A stretch of 64,000 bases of DNA, taken from positions 104,350 to 168,349 of the forward strand of contig OMPR01000007.1 in NCBI GenBank assembly GCA_900313015.1, read 5' to 3'. Numbering within the stretch: position 1 is the first letter of the stretch; each line of letters begins with the position of its first letter. Below, in pieces: positions 27,019 to 35,886 of this stretch. This stretch comes from Rhodobacteraceae bacterium EL53. GTDB taxonomy: Bacteria; Pseudomonadota; Alphaproteobacteria; Rhodobacterales; Rhodobacteraceae. The translations under genes were made by a program, and so were the position numbers. Below the pieces are notes generated by a model. The model saw nothing but the letters and a program-made list of their open reading frames with translations. It ran no database searches and was not told the DNA's origin.

Positions 27019-27266
27019 GTCCGTTGATGCCTGTTTATGATGGGTGGTGCAAGACTGCTTGTTCGTCCGTCATAAGGCACGAAAGTGCGCTGAAACAGAT
27101 AATCTAGCAGGAAGCAGGGGGGTGAGATGAACCTTTTAGTCTCCCCACTAAAAGATCCACCTCAAGGCGTGTGAGTGATGGTCTCGCCTCCTTCCAGCGT
27201 AGGTGAATACGTTGGGCCGCGAAATGGCGAAGCGGGATAGATTACCTATCCTAAAGTATAGAAAGA
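27019..27266. other. Intergenic region with a strong hairpin
   Basis: About 250 bases between the lipoprotein start and the stop of the membrane protein. Contains the hairpin at 27133-27154 (listed separately). No gene recognised; a small RNA is possible. Confidence 0.35.
27133..27154. other. Perfect hairpin with a CTCCCC loop
   Basis: CTTTTAGT, loop CTCCCC, then ACTAAAAG: eight perfect pairs with a pyrimidine-rich loop able to pair with ribosome-binding sites. Such anti-Shine-Dalgarno loops are a feature of small RNAs in Rhodobacterales. Whether this is transcribed cannot be told. Confidence 0.35.
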
Positions 27267-27566
27267 CTACTCTAAAGAGACGGATTGGCGTAGTTTCCCA
27301 GTTGTTTTGTCAAAGATCAGGATACGATTGTCATCTGTAACCACCGCATACCAGTTCGATCCAATGGTCACAGCTTGGGCGCTGGCCCCATTCGGCAAAG
27401 TGATATCATTGGGTAAGGTGGGGGTCCTGTCAGACAAGCGGATGACAATCAGTGCAAATGTGATTAGAACGCCGCCAATCATCACCGCCGTCAAGAGCAT
27501 CACAAGGCGTCTCAGCAGTTTCAGTTGCGGCGTTTCCTGTGGTTCAGGATCAGAAGGGATCGTCAT
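27267..27566 (-). CDS. Small single-pass membrane protein (DUF6476-like)
   Basis: A 99-aa protein with a cytoplasmic start (MTIPSDPEPQETPQLKLLRR), one membrane segment (LVMLLTAVMIGGVLITFALIVI, about 22-43), and an exported tail with NWYAVVTDDNRILIFDKTTG. Similar proteins sit next to rluD in related genomes; I recall the name DUF6476. Its ATG (27566-27564) overlaps the ATG of the divergent rluD in the palindrome CATG, leaving no separate promoter region. Function unknown. Confidence 0.75.
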   Translation of the reverse strand: MTIPSDPEPQETPQLKLLRRLVMLLTAVMIGGVLITFALIVIRLSDRTPTLPNDITLPNGASAQAVTIGSNWYAVVTDDNRILIFDKTTGKLRQSVSLE

Positions 27567-28602
27567 GGGCACCCGCCAGATAGAATTTGTTATCGCGGCT
27601 TCACCGCCGTCACGCCTTGATAAGGCGCTTTCGCGGGATGTTCCAGCCGAGGCGACTTTGTCACGCACCAGATTGGCGCGATTAATCGAAGCGGGCGGTG
27701 TTTCCATCAACGGGGTGGTCGTAACAGACGCCAAGGCCAAAGTGGCTGAGGATGCGCAAGTCCTGATCACGGTGGAAGAAGCCGAAGAGAGCCACATTGG
27801 TCCCGAAGACATCCCGTTGGCTGTTGTGTTCGAAGATGACGATCTGATCGTGGTGAATAAACCGGCTGGGCTGGTTGTGCATCCCGCGCCCGGATCCCCC
27901 AATGGGACGTTGGTAAATGCGCTTTTGCACCATTGTGGTGCTGATCTATCTGGCGTCGGGGGCGTGAAACGCCCCGGTATCGTGCATCGGATTGATAAAG
28001 AAACCAGCGGCTTGTTGGTCGTTGCTAAATCCGATGCTGCGCATCAGGGACTTGCTGCCCAATTTGAGGCGCACACAGTCGAGCGCTATTATCAGGCGCT
28101 TTGTTATGGTGTTCCCGAAGCCAGTGATCCCCGTTTGCGTGGGATCCGAGGGGCCAGTTTTGAGGCGGGGAACATCCTGCGGATGACAACGCAATTGGCG
28201 CGGCACAAAACAGACCGTCAGCGTCAGGCTGTTCTGTTTGAAGGGGGGCGCCATGCCGTGACCCGGGCGCGGATTGTTGAACCGTTTGGGGTGCCGCCTG
28301 TGGTGACATTGATTGAATGCTGGCTTGAGACCGGTCGCACGCATCAGATCCGGGTGCATATGGCCCACGCAGGGCACGGGCTTCTTGGGGACCCGACCTA
28401 TGGGGGCAAGCGCAAACTGCCAGCCAAGGCCCTGTCTGTCGAAGCAGCACAGGCGATCCGTGATTTCCCGCGCCAAGCTTTGCATGCGGCGGTTTTGGGA
28501 TTTGAACACCCCGTCAGTGGGGAGCATCTGCGGTTCGAGGCCCCGATTCCATCCGATATGTCTGATCTGATTGATCTATTGAGACGCCCAGCGGCACAGT
28601 GA
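27565..28602 (+). CDS. rluD: 23S rRNA pseudouridine synthase RluD/RluA family
   Basis: A 345-aa pseudouridine synthase with an N-terminal S4 RNA-binding domain (SRLDKALSRDVP through INGVVV) and the catalytic HRIDKETSGLLVV motif with the active-site Asp at about residue 142. The C-terminal GRTHQIRVHMAHAGHG and GDPTYGG are also present. ATG 27565 has AGAAGGGA upstream and is the only good start. RluD modifies helix 69 of 23S rRNA. The start codon overlaps that of the divergent membrane protein. rpoH follows 150 bases downstream. Confidence 0.9.
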   Translation: MGTRQIEFVIAASPPSRLDKALSRDVPAEATLSRTRLARLIEAGGVSINGVVVTDAKAKVAEDAQVLITVEEAEESHIGPEDIPLAVVFEDDDLIVVNKPAGLVVHPAPGSPNGTLVNALLHHCGADLSGVGGVKRPGIVHRIDKETSGLLVVAKSDAAHQGLAAQFEAHTVERYYQALCYGVPEASDPRLRGIRGASFEAGNILRMTTQLARHKTDRQRQAVLFEGGRHAVTRARIVEPFGVPPVVTLIECWLETGRTHQIRVHMAHAGHGLLGDPTYGGKRKLPAKALSVEAAQAIRDFPRQALHAAVLGFEHPVSGEHLRFEAPIPSDMSDLIDLLRRPAAQ

Positions 28603-28685
28603 TGTCATCAAGCGCACATATGTGTGAGATACCAATTCTCATGTTTTCTTAATGTAAGCTTAATCGCAATATAGTAGCCCAGATA

Positions 28686-28714
28686 CTTGAAAGGGCAACA
28701 TAGGTGACCCATAT
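28686..28714 (+). promoter_or_regulatory. Sigma-32-type promoter upstream of rpoH
   Basis: CTTGAAA at 28686-28692, a 15-base spacer, then CCCATAT at 28708-28714. This closely matches the heat-shock sigma consensus (CTTG with 17-18 bases to a C-Y-T-A-T-N-T type -10 in alphaproteobacteria; CTTGAAA to CCCCAT-T in E. coli). It ends about 40 bases before the rpoH ATG. Suggests RpoH drives its own gene. Confidence 0.65.
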
Positions 28715-28755
28715 CCTATGTTAAGTCCTTAAACATTTAAGGGAGGGACAAGAAA

Positions 28756-29652
28756 ATGGCTAATTACGCAAATCTCCCCGTTCCGACGCCTGAAGGCGGT
28801 TTGAACCGTTACATGCAGGAAATTCGTAAGTTTCCTCTGTTGGAACCCGAAGAAGAATACATGCTGGCTAAGCGCTGGGTCGAAGAGCAGGACACCAAGT
28901 CCGCTCATAAGATGGTGACATCGCACCTGCGCTTGGCTGCAAAAATAGCGATGGGATATCGTGGCTATGGTTTGCCACAGGCCGAAGTTGTGTCTGAGGC
29001 CAATGTGGGCCTGATGCAGGCGGTCAAACGGTTCGACCCTGAAAAAGGCTTCCGCTTGTCGACCTATGCGATGTGGTGGATCCGAGCCTCGATCCAGGAA
29101 TATATCCTGCGGTCTTGGTCTTTGGTGAAACTTGGCACGACCAGCGCGCAGAAGAAGTTGTTTTTCAACTTGCGCAAAGCCAAATCCCGTATTGGCGCCT
29201 TGGAAGAGGGCGACCTACGCCCTGAAAACGTCAAACGGATTGCGACCGATCTGGGTGTGACCGAGGCCGAAGTGATCAGCATGAACCGACGGATGTCGGG
29301 CGGGGATGCGTCGTTGAACGCGACCGTCGGATCCGAAGGCGAAGGCACGATGCAATGGCAGGATTGGCTGGAAGACGAGGATGCGGATCAGGCGGGCGAT
29401 TACGAAGCCCGTGACGAACTGGAATCGCGCCGCGAGTTGCTAGCCCTTTCGCTTGAGGTTCTGAATGATCGTGAAAAGGACATTCTGACTCAAAGGCGCC
29501 TGTCGGAACAGGCCGTGACGCTGGAAGATTTGAGTGGCCAATACAACGTCAGCCGTGAACGTATTCGTCAGATCGAAGTGCGTGCCTTTGAAAAGCTGCA
29601 AAAGAAAATGCGCGAATTGGCGCGTGAACGCGGGATGCTGAACAAAGTCTGA
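28756..29652 (+). CDS. rpoH: RNA polymerase sigma-32 factor RpoH
   Basis: A 298-aa heat-shock sigma factor. Region 2 is clear: HLRLAAKIAMGYRGYGLP, NVGLMQAVKRFDPEKGFR and LSTYAMWWIRASIQEY. Region 4 HTH reads LEDLSGQYNVSRERIRQIE. GGGAGGG precedes the ATG. A sigma-32-like promoter lies 40-70 bases upstream and a strong terminator follows, so it is a single-gene unit. Rhodobacterales often carry two rpoH genes; which one this is cannot be told. Confidence 0.95.
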   Translation: MANYANLPVPTPEGGLNRYMQEIRKFPLLEPEEEYMLAKRWVEEQDTKSAHKMVTSHLRLAAKIAMGYRGYGLPQAEVVSEANVGLMQAVKRFDPEKGFRLSTYAMWWIRASIQEYILRSWSLVKLGTTSAQKKLFFNLRKAKSRIGALEEGDLRPENVKRIATDLGVTEAEVISMNRRMSGGDASLNATVGSEGEGTMQWQDWLEDEDADQAGDYEARDELESRRELLALSLEVLNDREKDILTQRRLSEQAVTLEDLSGQYNVSRERIRQIEVRAFEKLQKKMRELARERGMLNKV

Positions 29653-29671
29653 TCCCTTGATACATTAAGAG

Positions 29672-29705
29672 AAAGCCCATCGTGCAACCGCGCGGTGGGC
29701 TTTTT
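29672..29705 (+). terminator. Rho-independent terminator of rpoH
   Basis: AAAGCCCA and TGGGCTTT arms, extended by further pairs around an inner loop, followed by TTTTT. It begins about 20 bases after the rpoH stop. Confidence 0.85.
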
Positions 29706-29866
29706 GATGCGCTGGGCGCAATCTGTGCGGCATCTGTTTAGGTGGATTTGGTCGTCATTTTGTACGGAAATGTCGGCGCGAGTTATTTGAACTCAGCGAA
29801 ATGCCGATAGCGTTCTTGGAGATAAAACCTTCACCTAGACTGTGCCGGGATCAAAGGACTGCCGAA

Positions 29867-31894
29867 ATGCCTAATCTGCTTGATCCGTTCCAATTGAAAC
29901 ATCTGACCTTACGCAATCGCATCGTCAGCACGTCACATGCGCCCAATTATGTGGAAGACGGTCACCCACGGGATCGGTATCGGCTGTATCACGAAGAAAA
30001 AGCCAAAGGTGGCGTTGCACTGACGATGATTGGGGGATCAACCAATATCGCCCCTGACAGTCCCTCTGTTTTTGGGCAGCTGTATGCGGGGGACGACAGT
30101 ATCATCCCTTGGTTTCAAAAGCTGACGGAGGGCGTCCATTCTCATGGTGCAGCTGTCATGTGTCAGATCACCCATATGGGACGGCGGACCGCTTGGGATG
30201 ATGGGCATTGGCTGCCTGTTCTTGCACCGTCAGCTGTGCGGGAACGGGCTCACAGAGCGTTCCCCAAAGTGATGGAACAACACGACATTGATCGGGTGAT
30301 TTCAGATTTCGCTGCCGCCGCGCGGCGGTGTCAGCAGGGCGGCTTCGAGGGTATCGAGTTGCTCTCGCATTCGCATTTGTTGGGTCAGTTCCTGTCGCCC
30401 CTCACCAATCACCGCGATGACGTCTATGGCGGGTCTCTTGCGAACCGGCTGAGGCTGACGCTGCTGGTGTTAGAGGCGGTGCGCGCAGAGGTGGGGCCGG
30501 AGTTTATCATCTCGATGCGGGTGACCGGGGATGAATTGACCCAAGGTGGGTTGACCGCAGATGACTGCGTTGGGGTGGCGAAATTGTTGGAACAATCCCA
30601 GCAGGTCGATTTGCTCAATATTCTTGCGGGCGCGCCTTATGACGATCTGGGGCTGGCGGAATGGGTCCGTCCGATGGGGATACCAGCGGCACCACACATC
30701 ACTGTAGCGGGGCGGATCAGAGCAGTGGTTGATATTCCGGTGCTGCATGCGGGAGGCATTGCCGACATTGCAACGGCGCGACACGCAGTGGCGGGGGGGC
30801 ATGTGGATCTGGTGGGGATGACACGGGCGCAGATGGCGGATCCTTATTTGGTCGCCAAGCTTGAACGTGGCGAGGAAGAGCGCATTCGCCCCTGTGTCGG
30901 GCTGGGATATTGTGTGGATCGGGTCAATCAAGGCAAGCCAGCGGTTTGTGGGCACAACGCGGCCACCGGGCGGGAAGAGATTTTGCCGCATGATATTACG
31001 CCAAGCAATGCGCCGAAAAAGGTGGTCATCGTTGGCGGCGGGCCGGGTGGGTTGGAAGCCGCTCGGGTGAGCGCCCTGCGAGGGCACGAGGTCGTGCTGT
31101 TCGAGGCCTCAGACCGTTTGGGGGGGCAGCTTGGCCTTGCGGCCAAGGGGGCAACACGCCGTCAAATCTGGGGCGTTGCGGATTGGTTGATTTCAGAGAT
31201 CGAAGCGCTGAATGTGACGATCCGATTGAACAGCTATGTCGAAGCAAGCGATGTGCTGGCCGAGGGGCCGGATCTTGTGATCATCGCCACTGGCGGGTGG
31301 CCCGAACCGTTGGCAATTCCGGGGGCGGACCTTGCGATTTCCAGTTGGGATGTTCTGTCAGGCGAAGCCCGCATTTCGGGCAGCGTTCTGCTGTTCGATG
31401 AAATCGGGGATCATCCTTCTGCGGTGACTGCAAATGTGATGTCATCAGCAGGCCATTGCGTCGAGCTGGTAAGCCCTGATCGTGCGCTGCTACATGATCT
31501 GGGTCCGACGACGAGTGCGGTTGCCCTGCGCGATCTGGCGGCGAAAGGGGTCACGTTCACTTGTCTAGAAGAACTTGCCGAGCTTTCTCGGCAAGGAAAC
31601 CAAATCGTTGCGCGGCTGCGTCATGTCCTGACCGGCGCAATGAGTGAGCGTCTGGTTGATCATGTGGTGGTTGAACATGGGTCAACGCCGATGGACGCAT
31701 TGTATCATGATCTAAAGCAAAACTCGCGCAACCTTGGGCAGGTTGATCAGGCGGCGATGATCACAGGGGCATTCCCGTTCGAAGACCTTGATCAGAACAA
31801 TCCGTTCTATTTGGCCCGCGTCGGCGATGCGGTTGCGAGTCGGAATATGCATGCCGCCATTTTTGATGCGCTGCGTGTGTGCCATGCCTTTTGA
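29867..31894 (+). CDS. FMN/FAD Old Yellow Enzyme-family oxidoreductase
   Basis: A 675-aa fusion of an OYE-type TIM barrel (about residues 1-350, PNLLDPFQLKHLTLRNRIV, with HMGRR) and an FAD/NAD(P) Rossmann domain (about 385-640, KKVVIVGGGPGGLEAARVSA). This is the architecture of 2,4-dienoyl-CoA reductase, trimethylamine dehydrogenase and N-methyl-amine demethylases. Of the four Cys that bind the iron-sulfur cluster, the second is Leu (CVGLGYC, then a fourth Cys 12 residues on). I recall a similar altered CVG-x-x-YC pattern in the dimethylglycine/N-methylproline demethylase-like branch. ATG 29867 fits the family start. Neighbouring carnitine genes make a methylated-amine substrate plausible but unproven. 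Confidence 0.8.
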   Translation: MPNLLDPFQLKHLTLRNRIVSTSHAPNYVEDGHPRDRYRLYHEEKAKGGVALTMIGGSTNIAPDSPSVFGQLYAGDDSIIPWFQKLTEGVHSHGAAVMCQITHMGRRTAWDDGHWLPVLAPSAVRERAHRAFPKVMEQHDIDRVISDFAAAARRCQQGGFEGIELLSHSHLLGQFLSPLTNHRDDVYGGSLANRLRLTLLVLEAVRAEVGPEFIISMRVTGDELTQGGLTADDCVGVAKLLEQSQQVDLLNILAGAPYDDLGLAEWVRPMGIPAAPHITVAGRIRAVVDIPVLHAGGIADIATARHAVAGGHVDLVGMTRAQMADPYLVAKLERGEEERIRPCVGLGYCVDRVNQGKPAVCGHNAATGREEILPHDITPSNAPKKVVIVGGGPGGLEAARVSALRGHEVVLFEASDRLGGQLGLAAKGATRRQIWGVADWLISEIEALNVTIRLNSYVEASDVLAEGPDLVIIATGGWPEPLAIPGADLAISSWDVLSGEARISGSVLLFDEIGDHPSAVTANVMSSAGHCVELVSPDRALLHDLGPTTSAVALRDLAAKGVTFTCLEELAELSRQGNQIVARLRHVLTGAMSERLVDHVVVEHGSTPMDALYHDLKQNSRNLGQVDQAAMITGAFPFEDLDQNNPFYLARVGDAVASRNMHAAIFDALRVCHAF

Positions 31895-31929
31895 TCGGGT
31901 GAAAGACCAACGCATTTTCCACGGGTCCG

Positions 31930-33066
31930 TCAGCGTGATCTAGCCTGACTTAAGGGCAGCGGGTCAGTTTGGTACAGCCGGACTTTTAAACCACCATGTG
32001 CGACTGGCGCCGCAAGAGGTTTGAAGGGCAGCCCTGTAGCTTTGGCCAAAGAAGGTTCGTTTGTGATAATGCCCACTCGCCATCCTGAAAAGCGAGACAA
32101 GAGCGCCTTGCCCAAAGACCCATGCAGGGCAAAGAGGTGTTTTTTGTCGCCGATCCGGCCCCCATACGGCGGGTTCACGATGACCAAGCCCTTGGGGCCT
32201 TTGGGCGGGGATATTTCACCGGCGCTGTGTTCGTTGAACTGGGTCAGCGCGGTGATGCCAGCCCGCTCTGCATTGGCGCGGCTGTTGCGGATGGCCCCTG
32301 CATCGCGATCAGACCCGTAAAATTGAATCGAAACCGCTTTGGCCTCTGATTGTTTTTGCAGGTCGGCCCAGGTTTCGGCGTCAAAGGTCGCCAAGTCTTC
32401 AAATGCAAAATGACGGGATCGGCCAGGGATGAGCCCGGCAGCGATTTCGGCCGCCTCGATAACAAAAGTACCCGAGCCACACATCGGGTCCAGTACAGGT
32501 TCAGTCCCGTCATACCCACACTGACGCAGAAACAGGGCTGCCATGTTTTCGCGCATGGGGGCTTTGCCAACCGCTTCTTTATGACCGCGTTTGTGCAGCA
32601 ACTCGCCTGATGTATCGACGCTTAACGTGCAGAGGTCGTCTTCGATACGGACTTTGATGCAGACCTGAGCCTCGGAAGAGATTGGCGCGCCGAGCTCTTG
32701 TGTAATGGCACGTTCGATGCGTTCAGCGGCGGCGCCAGCGTGATAAATGCGGGACTTTTTGCAGGTGACATCGACGCGGACCGGGATATCCGGGCGCAGG
32801 ATCTCGTGCCATGCGAATTCGCGGGATAACGTATCCAGCTGCGCCAAATGCGTGACTTTGAACGATCCGATGCGCGCCAGCACGCGCGCAGCGCCACGCA
32901 GCATCAGATTTGCCAGCCAAACATCTGCCCAGTTGCCGCGAAAGCGTACGCCGCCTTCGGTTGCTTTTGCCTTGCGAAAACCAAGGTCTAGCGCTTCGTC
33001 CCGTAAGGCCAGTTCAAGTCCGGGCGAGACAACAAGGAAGATTTCAAATTTGCGATGCATGTTCAT
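31930..33066 (-). CDS. THUMP-domain class I SAM RNA methyltransferase (RlmL/Trm11-like)
   Basis: A 378-aa protein: N-terminal THUMP domain (about 40-160), then a SAM-binding domain with DPMCGSGTFVIEA (motif I), GSDRDAGA and the N6/N2 methylation motif N-P-P-Y-G-G-R. Matches the short RlmL-like family that modifies guanosine in 23S rRNA or tRNA. The exact target site is unknown. ATG 33066, with another Met two codons later. Confidence 0.88.
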   Translation of the reverse strand: MNMHRKFEIFLVVSPGLELALRDEALDLGFRKAKATEGGVRFRGNWADVWLANLMLRGAARVLARIGSFKVTHLAQLDTLSREFAWHEILRPDIPVRVDVTCKKSRIYHAGAAAERIERAITQELGAPISSEAQVCIKVRIEDDLCTLSVDTSGELLHKRGHKEAVGKAPMRENMAALFLRQCGYDGTEPVLDPMCGSGTFVIEAAEIAAGLIPGRSRHFAFEDLATFDAETWADLQKQSEAKAVSIQFYGSDRDAGAIRNSRANAERAGITALTQFNEHSAGEISPPKGPKGLVIVNPPYGGRIGDKKHLFALHGSLGKALLSRFSGWRVGIITNEPSLAKATGLPFKPLAAPVAHGGLKVRLYQTDPLPLSQARSR

Positions 33067-33123
33067 CCTGTCCCTCTAGCGACAAAGGGCAGGTACATCG
33101 ACCGTTTTGTGGGGGTAGGGCAA

Positions 33124-33148
33124 GAAAAACGGCCCCGTTTGGGGCCGT
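33124..33148 (-). terminator. Rho-independent terminator of the dipeptidase gene
   Basis: ACGGCCCC and GGGGCCGT with a 4-base loop. On the minus strand the stem is followed by a T-run, 28 bases after the dipeptidase stop. Confidence 0.8.
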
Positions 33149-33175
33149 CAAGGCAGGTCATGTCGGTGTGTGGTG

Positions 33176-34357
33176 TTAATCCGACAGGCGTGCGCGCAGG
33201 ACACGCACCATGTTTTCCCCCATGACTTTACGGATTTGGGGCTCTGTCACGCCTGCGTCGAGCAAAGCAGAGGTCAGTGCCGCCAGTTCCGAGGTGTCAA
33301 ATTTCGTTTGAACAGACCCATCATAGTCAGAGCCCAAAGACACGTGATCCTCGCCCAATACATCAATCGAGGCTTTGATCATTTTGGCGATGCCGTCTGG
33401 GGCGAAATCATTGCAGGACACCTCGGCCCAGTAGCCGATCCCAATGACACCACCGGTTGAGGCGATGGCCTTCATCAGGTCATCCTTAAAGTTCCGTTTG
33501 ACGGGGCAATTGCTGTGCAGGCCGGTGTGGCTGACGATCAGCGGCATATCCGTGATTTCGAGCGTGTCCCACGCCACCTGTGGACTGGAATGCGCAAGAT
33601 CCAGCACCATGCCACGCTGGCTAACTTCTGCCACGACAGCGCGACCAAAGTCGGTCAGGCCAGTGTTCGATTGCCCATGCAGCGATCCGCCAAGCGCATT
33701 GTCAAAGAAATGCTGTAACCCGATGACACGATGCCCGGCCTGTTCCAGGGCATCCATATTCTCGAGCTTACCCTCTAACGGGTGCGCGCCTTCGATGCCC
33801 AGCAATCCGCCGATGATTTTGGAACCGTTTGCGCGGGCCTCTAGCACCTCTTCCAGATCAGAGCGGGTGCGAATGATCTTGAGCTGATCGGGGGCGTCTT
33901 CTTCAAACTCATGCAGCTTTTCCGCTTGATACAGCGCGCGGTGCAGCAGGCTGTCCCATGTGTTCATCGGCCAAAGCTGTCCAACAGCCAAGAGGGTGAT
34001 GTTGTCAAACGCGTCGTCCGAGTTTTCATCATAGTTTTGTCCGGCGGGGCTTTTGGTGACGGCGGTAAATACTTGGAGCGCGACATTCCCTTCTTGCAGG
34101 CGCGGAATATCAACCTGTCCGCGATTTCCACGTTCCGTGAGATCGCGCGACCACAGCAGGCTATCTGCGTGCCAATCCCCGACGACCATATCGGCGTGTA
34201 AGGCGCTGGCAGTATCTGTGACAGCGTAGGGGGCGTGTTCAAAGACCTTGTTGCGGGTTTTCTCGACATAGGGCGGAAGAAAGCCAAAGAAACCGATCCC
34301 CCCGACAACCACTATGAGCAGCAATAATCGCCCAATCCATTTTCCAAAACCACGCAT
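33176..34357 (-). CDS. Membrane dipeptidase (peptidase family M19)
   Basis: A 393-aa renal-dipeptidase-like enzyme with one N-terminal membrane anchor (WIGRLLLLIVVVGGIGFFGF). The zinc ligands lie in VVGDWHADSLLW (H-x-D), the bridging Glu in GIEGAHPLEG, and the His ligands in QHFFDN and VSHTGLHSNC, with SDYDG near the end. ATG 34357, with GGGAG upstream, is preferred to longer frames. Hydrolyses dipeptides, probably on the periplasmic face. Single-gene unit with its own terminator. Confidence 0.9.
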   Translation of the reverse strand: MRGFGKWIGRLLLLIVVVGGIGFFGFLPPYVEKTRNKVFEHAPYAVTDTASALHADMVVGDWHADSLLWSRDLTERGNRGQVDIPRLQEGNVALQVFTAVTKSPAGQNYDENSDDAFDNITLLAVGQLWPMNTWDSLLHRALYQAEKLHEFEEDAPDQLKIIRTRSDLEEVLEARANGSKIIGGLLGIEGAHPLEGKLENMDALEQAGHRVIGLQHFFDNALGGSLHGQSNTGLTDFGRAVVAEVSQRGMVLDLAHSSPQVAWDTLEITDMPLIVSHTGLHSNCPVKRNFKDDLMKAIASTGGVIGIGYWAEVSCNDFAPDGIAKMIKASIDVLGEDHVSLGSDYDGSVQTKFDTSELAALTSALLDAGVTEPQIRKVMGENMVRVLRARLSD

Positions 34358-34497
34358 TTGACTCTCCCTCAAGCTGATTAAGAGCACGATAGAGAGAGGG
34401 GGATGGCGAACAAGGTGTAACTTTGCGTCGTTTGCGTGTCTGGCCACATCCCGTCCGACGATCTACAGTCAAGCGGGTGAATGTGAGAGGATCGGCT

Positions 34498-34767
34498 ATG
34501 GCGGGTGGATGGGCGCGCGACGGCGCAGTGAGCGAACAGATCGAAGCATCTGTGAACGATGAACTGGCCCGGATGCAGGCGCGTCGGGGTCAGCAAGGCG
34601 AAAGCCTGACACATTGCGCAGAATGCGAAGAACCCATCCCCGAAGCGCGGCGCACGGCCATCCCGGGCGTAAAGCTGTGCATTGAGTGCATGCAGGACCG
34701 GGATGGTCAGCGTCAGCAGCGCGGCGGGATTAACCGCCGCGGCAGTAAAGATAGCCAGCTCAAATAA
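34498..34767 (+). CDS. DksA/TraR-type zinc-finger protein
   Basis: An 89-aa protein: helical N-terminus (AVSEQIEASVNDELARMQ), then the zinc finger C-A-E-C, 17 residues, C-I-E-C of the TraR/DksA (YbiI-like) class. The DxxDxA acidic tip of true DksA is absent. It may bind the RNA polymerase secondary channel like TraR, but the small YbiI-type proteins are uncharacterised. Its stop abuts that of the convergent regulator gene (34767/34768). Confidence 0.8.
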   Translation: MAGGWARDGAVSEQIEASVNDELARMQARRGQQGESLTHCAECEEPIPEARRTAIPGVKLCIECMQDRDGQRQQRGGINRRGSKDSQLK

Positions 34768-35772
34768 TCAGTGCGACATGGGTGGGCTGTTTTCCTGACG
34801 CAGTTCCCGAGCCGTAAGATGATGGGCTGTCCGAAATGATCGGGCAAAACTGGACTGGGACGTAAAGCCAGTTGCAACAGCGACATCCATTAGTGGCATA
34901 TTGGTGTCTGTCACCAGCCGCCGCGCCTCAGCCAATCGCAGTTGCAGATAGTGATCTTGCGGAGTTGTGTTCAGGCGCAAGCGGAACTGTTGCTGCAGGG
35001 TGCGTGGGCTGGTGCCAAGGGTCTCGGCAATTTCTGCAACAGGCAGGGGCTCGTCCAGTGTGGCCTCCATCAATGCGTTTGCTTTGGCGGTCACGCCATT
35101 GTGACGATGGGGGATGCCGGTTCTGGACTGCGGTTTGGTCGGCGCTGGGGCACCATCGTACAGGAACAGACCAGACACCCGTGCCGCAAACCCTGCGCCA
35201 TGACGGGCTGAGATGATGTGCAGCATCATTTCGATCGCGGGCATTGCCCCACCGCTAGTCAGACGGTTTTCCGAAACGGTAAACCGATCACGCACGGTCG
35301 AGACATCGGGGAAGCGGCTGGCGAAGCTGTCCAGATCCTCCCAATGGGTGGTGGCGGCATGACCGTCCAACAATCCGGCCTCGGCTAGCAACCAGGGTCC
35401 ACCGTCGATCCCGGCAATGGTTGTGCCGCTGGCCGCGATCCGACGCAGGCTGGCAAGCAGGCTGGGGGTGGCATGGCGCGCAAGTTGGAAACCGGCGATG
35501 ACGATCAACAGGTCGCAGCCATCAAGCCGGGTCAGGGATTGGCCGGGCACAGCCAACCCGCTGGTCAGATGCGCAGGTGCCCCGGTTGCCGTGACATAGC
35601 CCCAATCAAAGGCCGGTCGCCCTGCAAGCCGGTTGGCGGCCCGCATCGGATCCACGGCAGCAGCAAAGCTGAGTGTGTTGCAATCGTCGAGCACGAGCAC
35701 GGCGGTTTTCAGGGCCTGATGTTCAGGCTGAAGGATGTTTTTTGCGGATTTCATCAAGTCGATTCGCATCAT
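34768..35772 (-). CDS. GlxA-family AraC-type regulator of carnitine genes
   Basis: A 334-aa regulator: DJ-1/PfpI-like N-terminal domain (about 20-200, TAVLVLDDCNTLSFAAAVD and AGIDGGPWLLAEAGLL), and C-terminal AraC HTH (about 225-325, ATGFTSQSSFARSFRTAHHL). Proteins of this type regulate carnitine catabolism in Pseudomonas (CdhR) and related betaine operons. It is divergent from the BKACE gene with about 115 bases between starts, so it most likely activates the carnitine genes. Two ATGs (35772, 35769) and one later are possible starts. Confidence 0.82.
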   Translation of the reverse strand: MMRIDLMKSAKNILQPEHQALKTAVLVLDDCNTLSFAAAVDPMRAANRLAGRPAFDWGYVTATGAPAHLTSGLAVPGQSLTRLDGCDLLIVIAGFQLARHATPSLLASLRRIAASGTTIAGIDGGPWLLAEAGLLDGHAATTHWEDLDSFASRFPDVSTVRDRFTVSENRLTSGGAMPAIEMMLHIISARHGAGFAARVSGLFLYDGAPAPTKPQSRTGIPHRHNGVTAKANALMEATLDEPLPVAEIAETLGTSPRTLQQQFRLRLNTTPQDHYLQLRLAEARRLVTDTNMPLMDVAVATGFTSQSSFARSFRTAHHLTARELRQENSPPMSH

Positions 35773-35886
35773 GTAAAGTTATCATGACAAAGCTGCGCCA
35801 GACTCGAGGAAGAACGCAAATTGGAATCCGTGGACAAGCCTGGGGATAAGCTGGGGCAAAACACGGTAAAACTAGGGGAAAACGCA

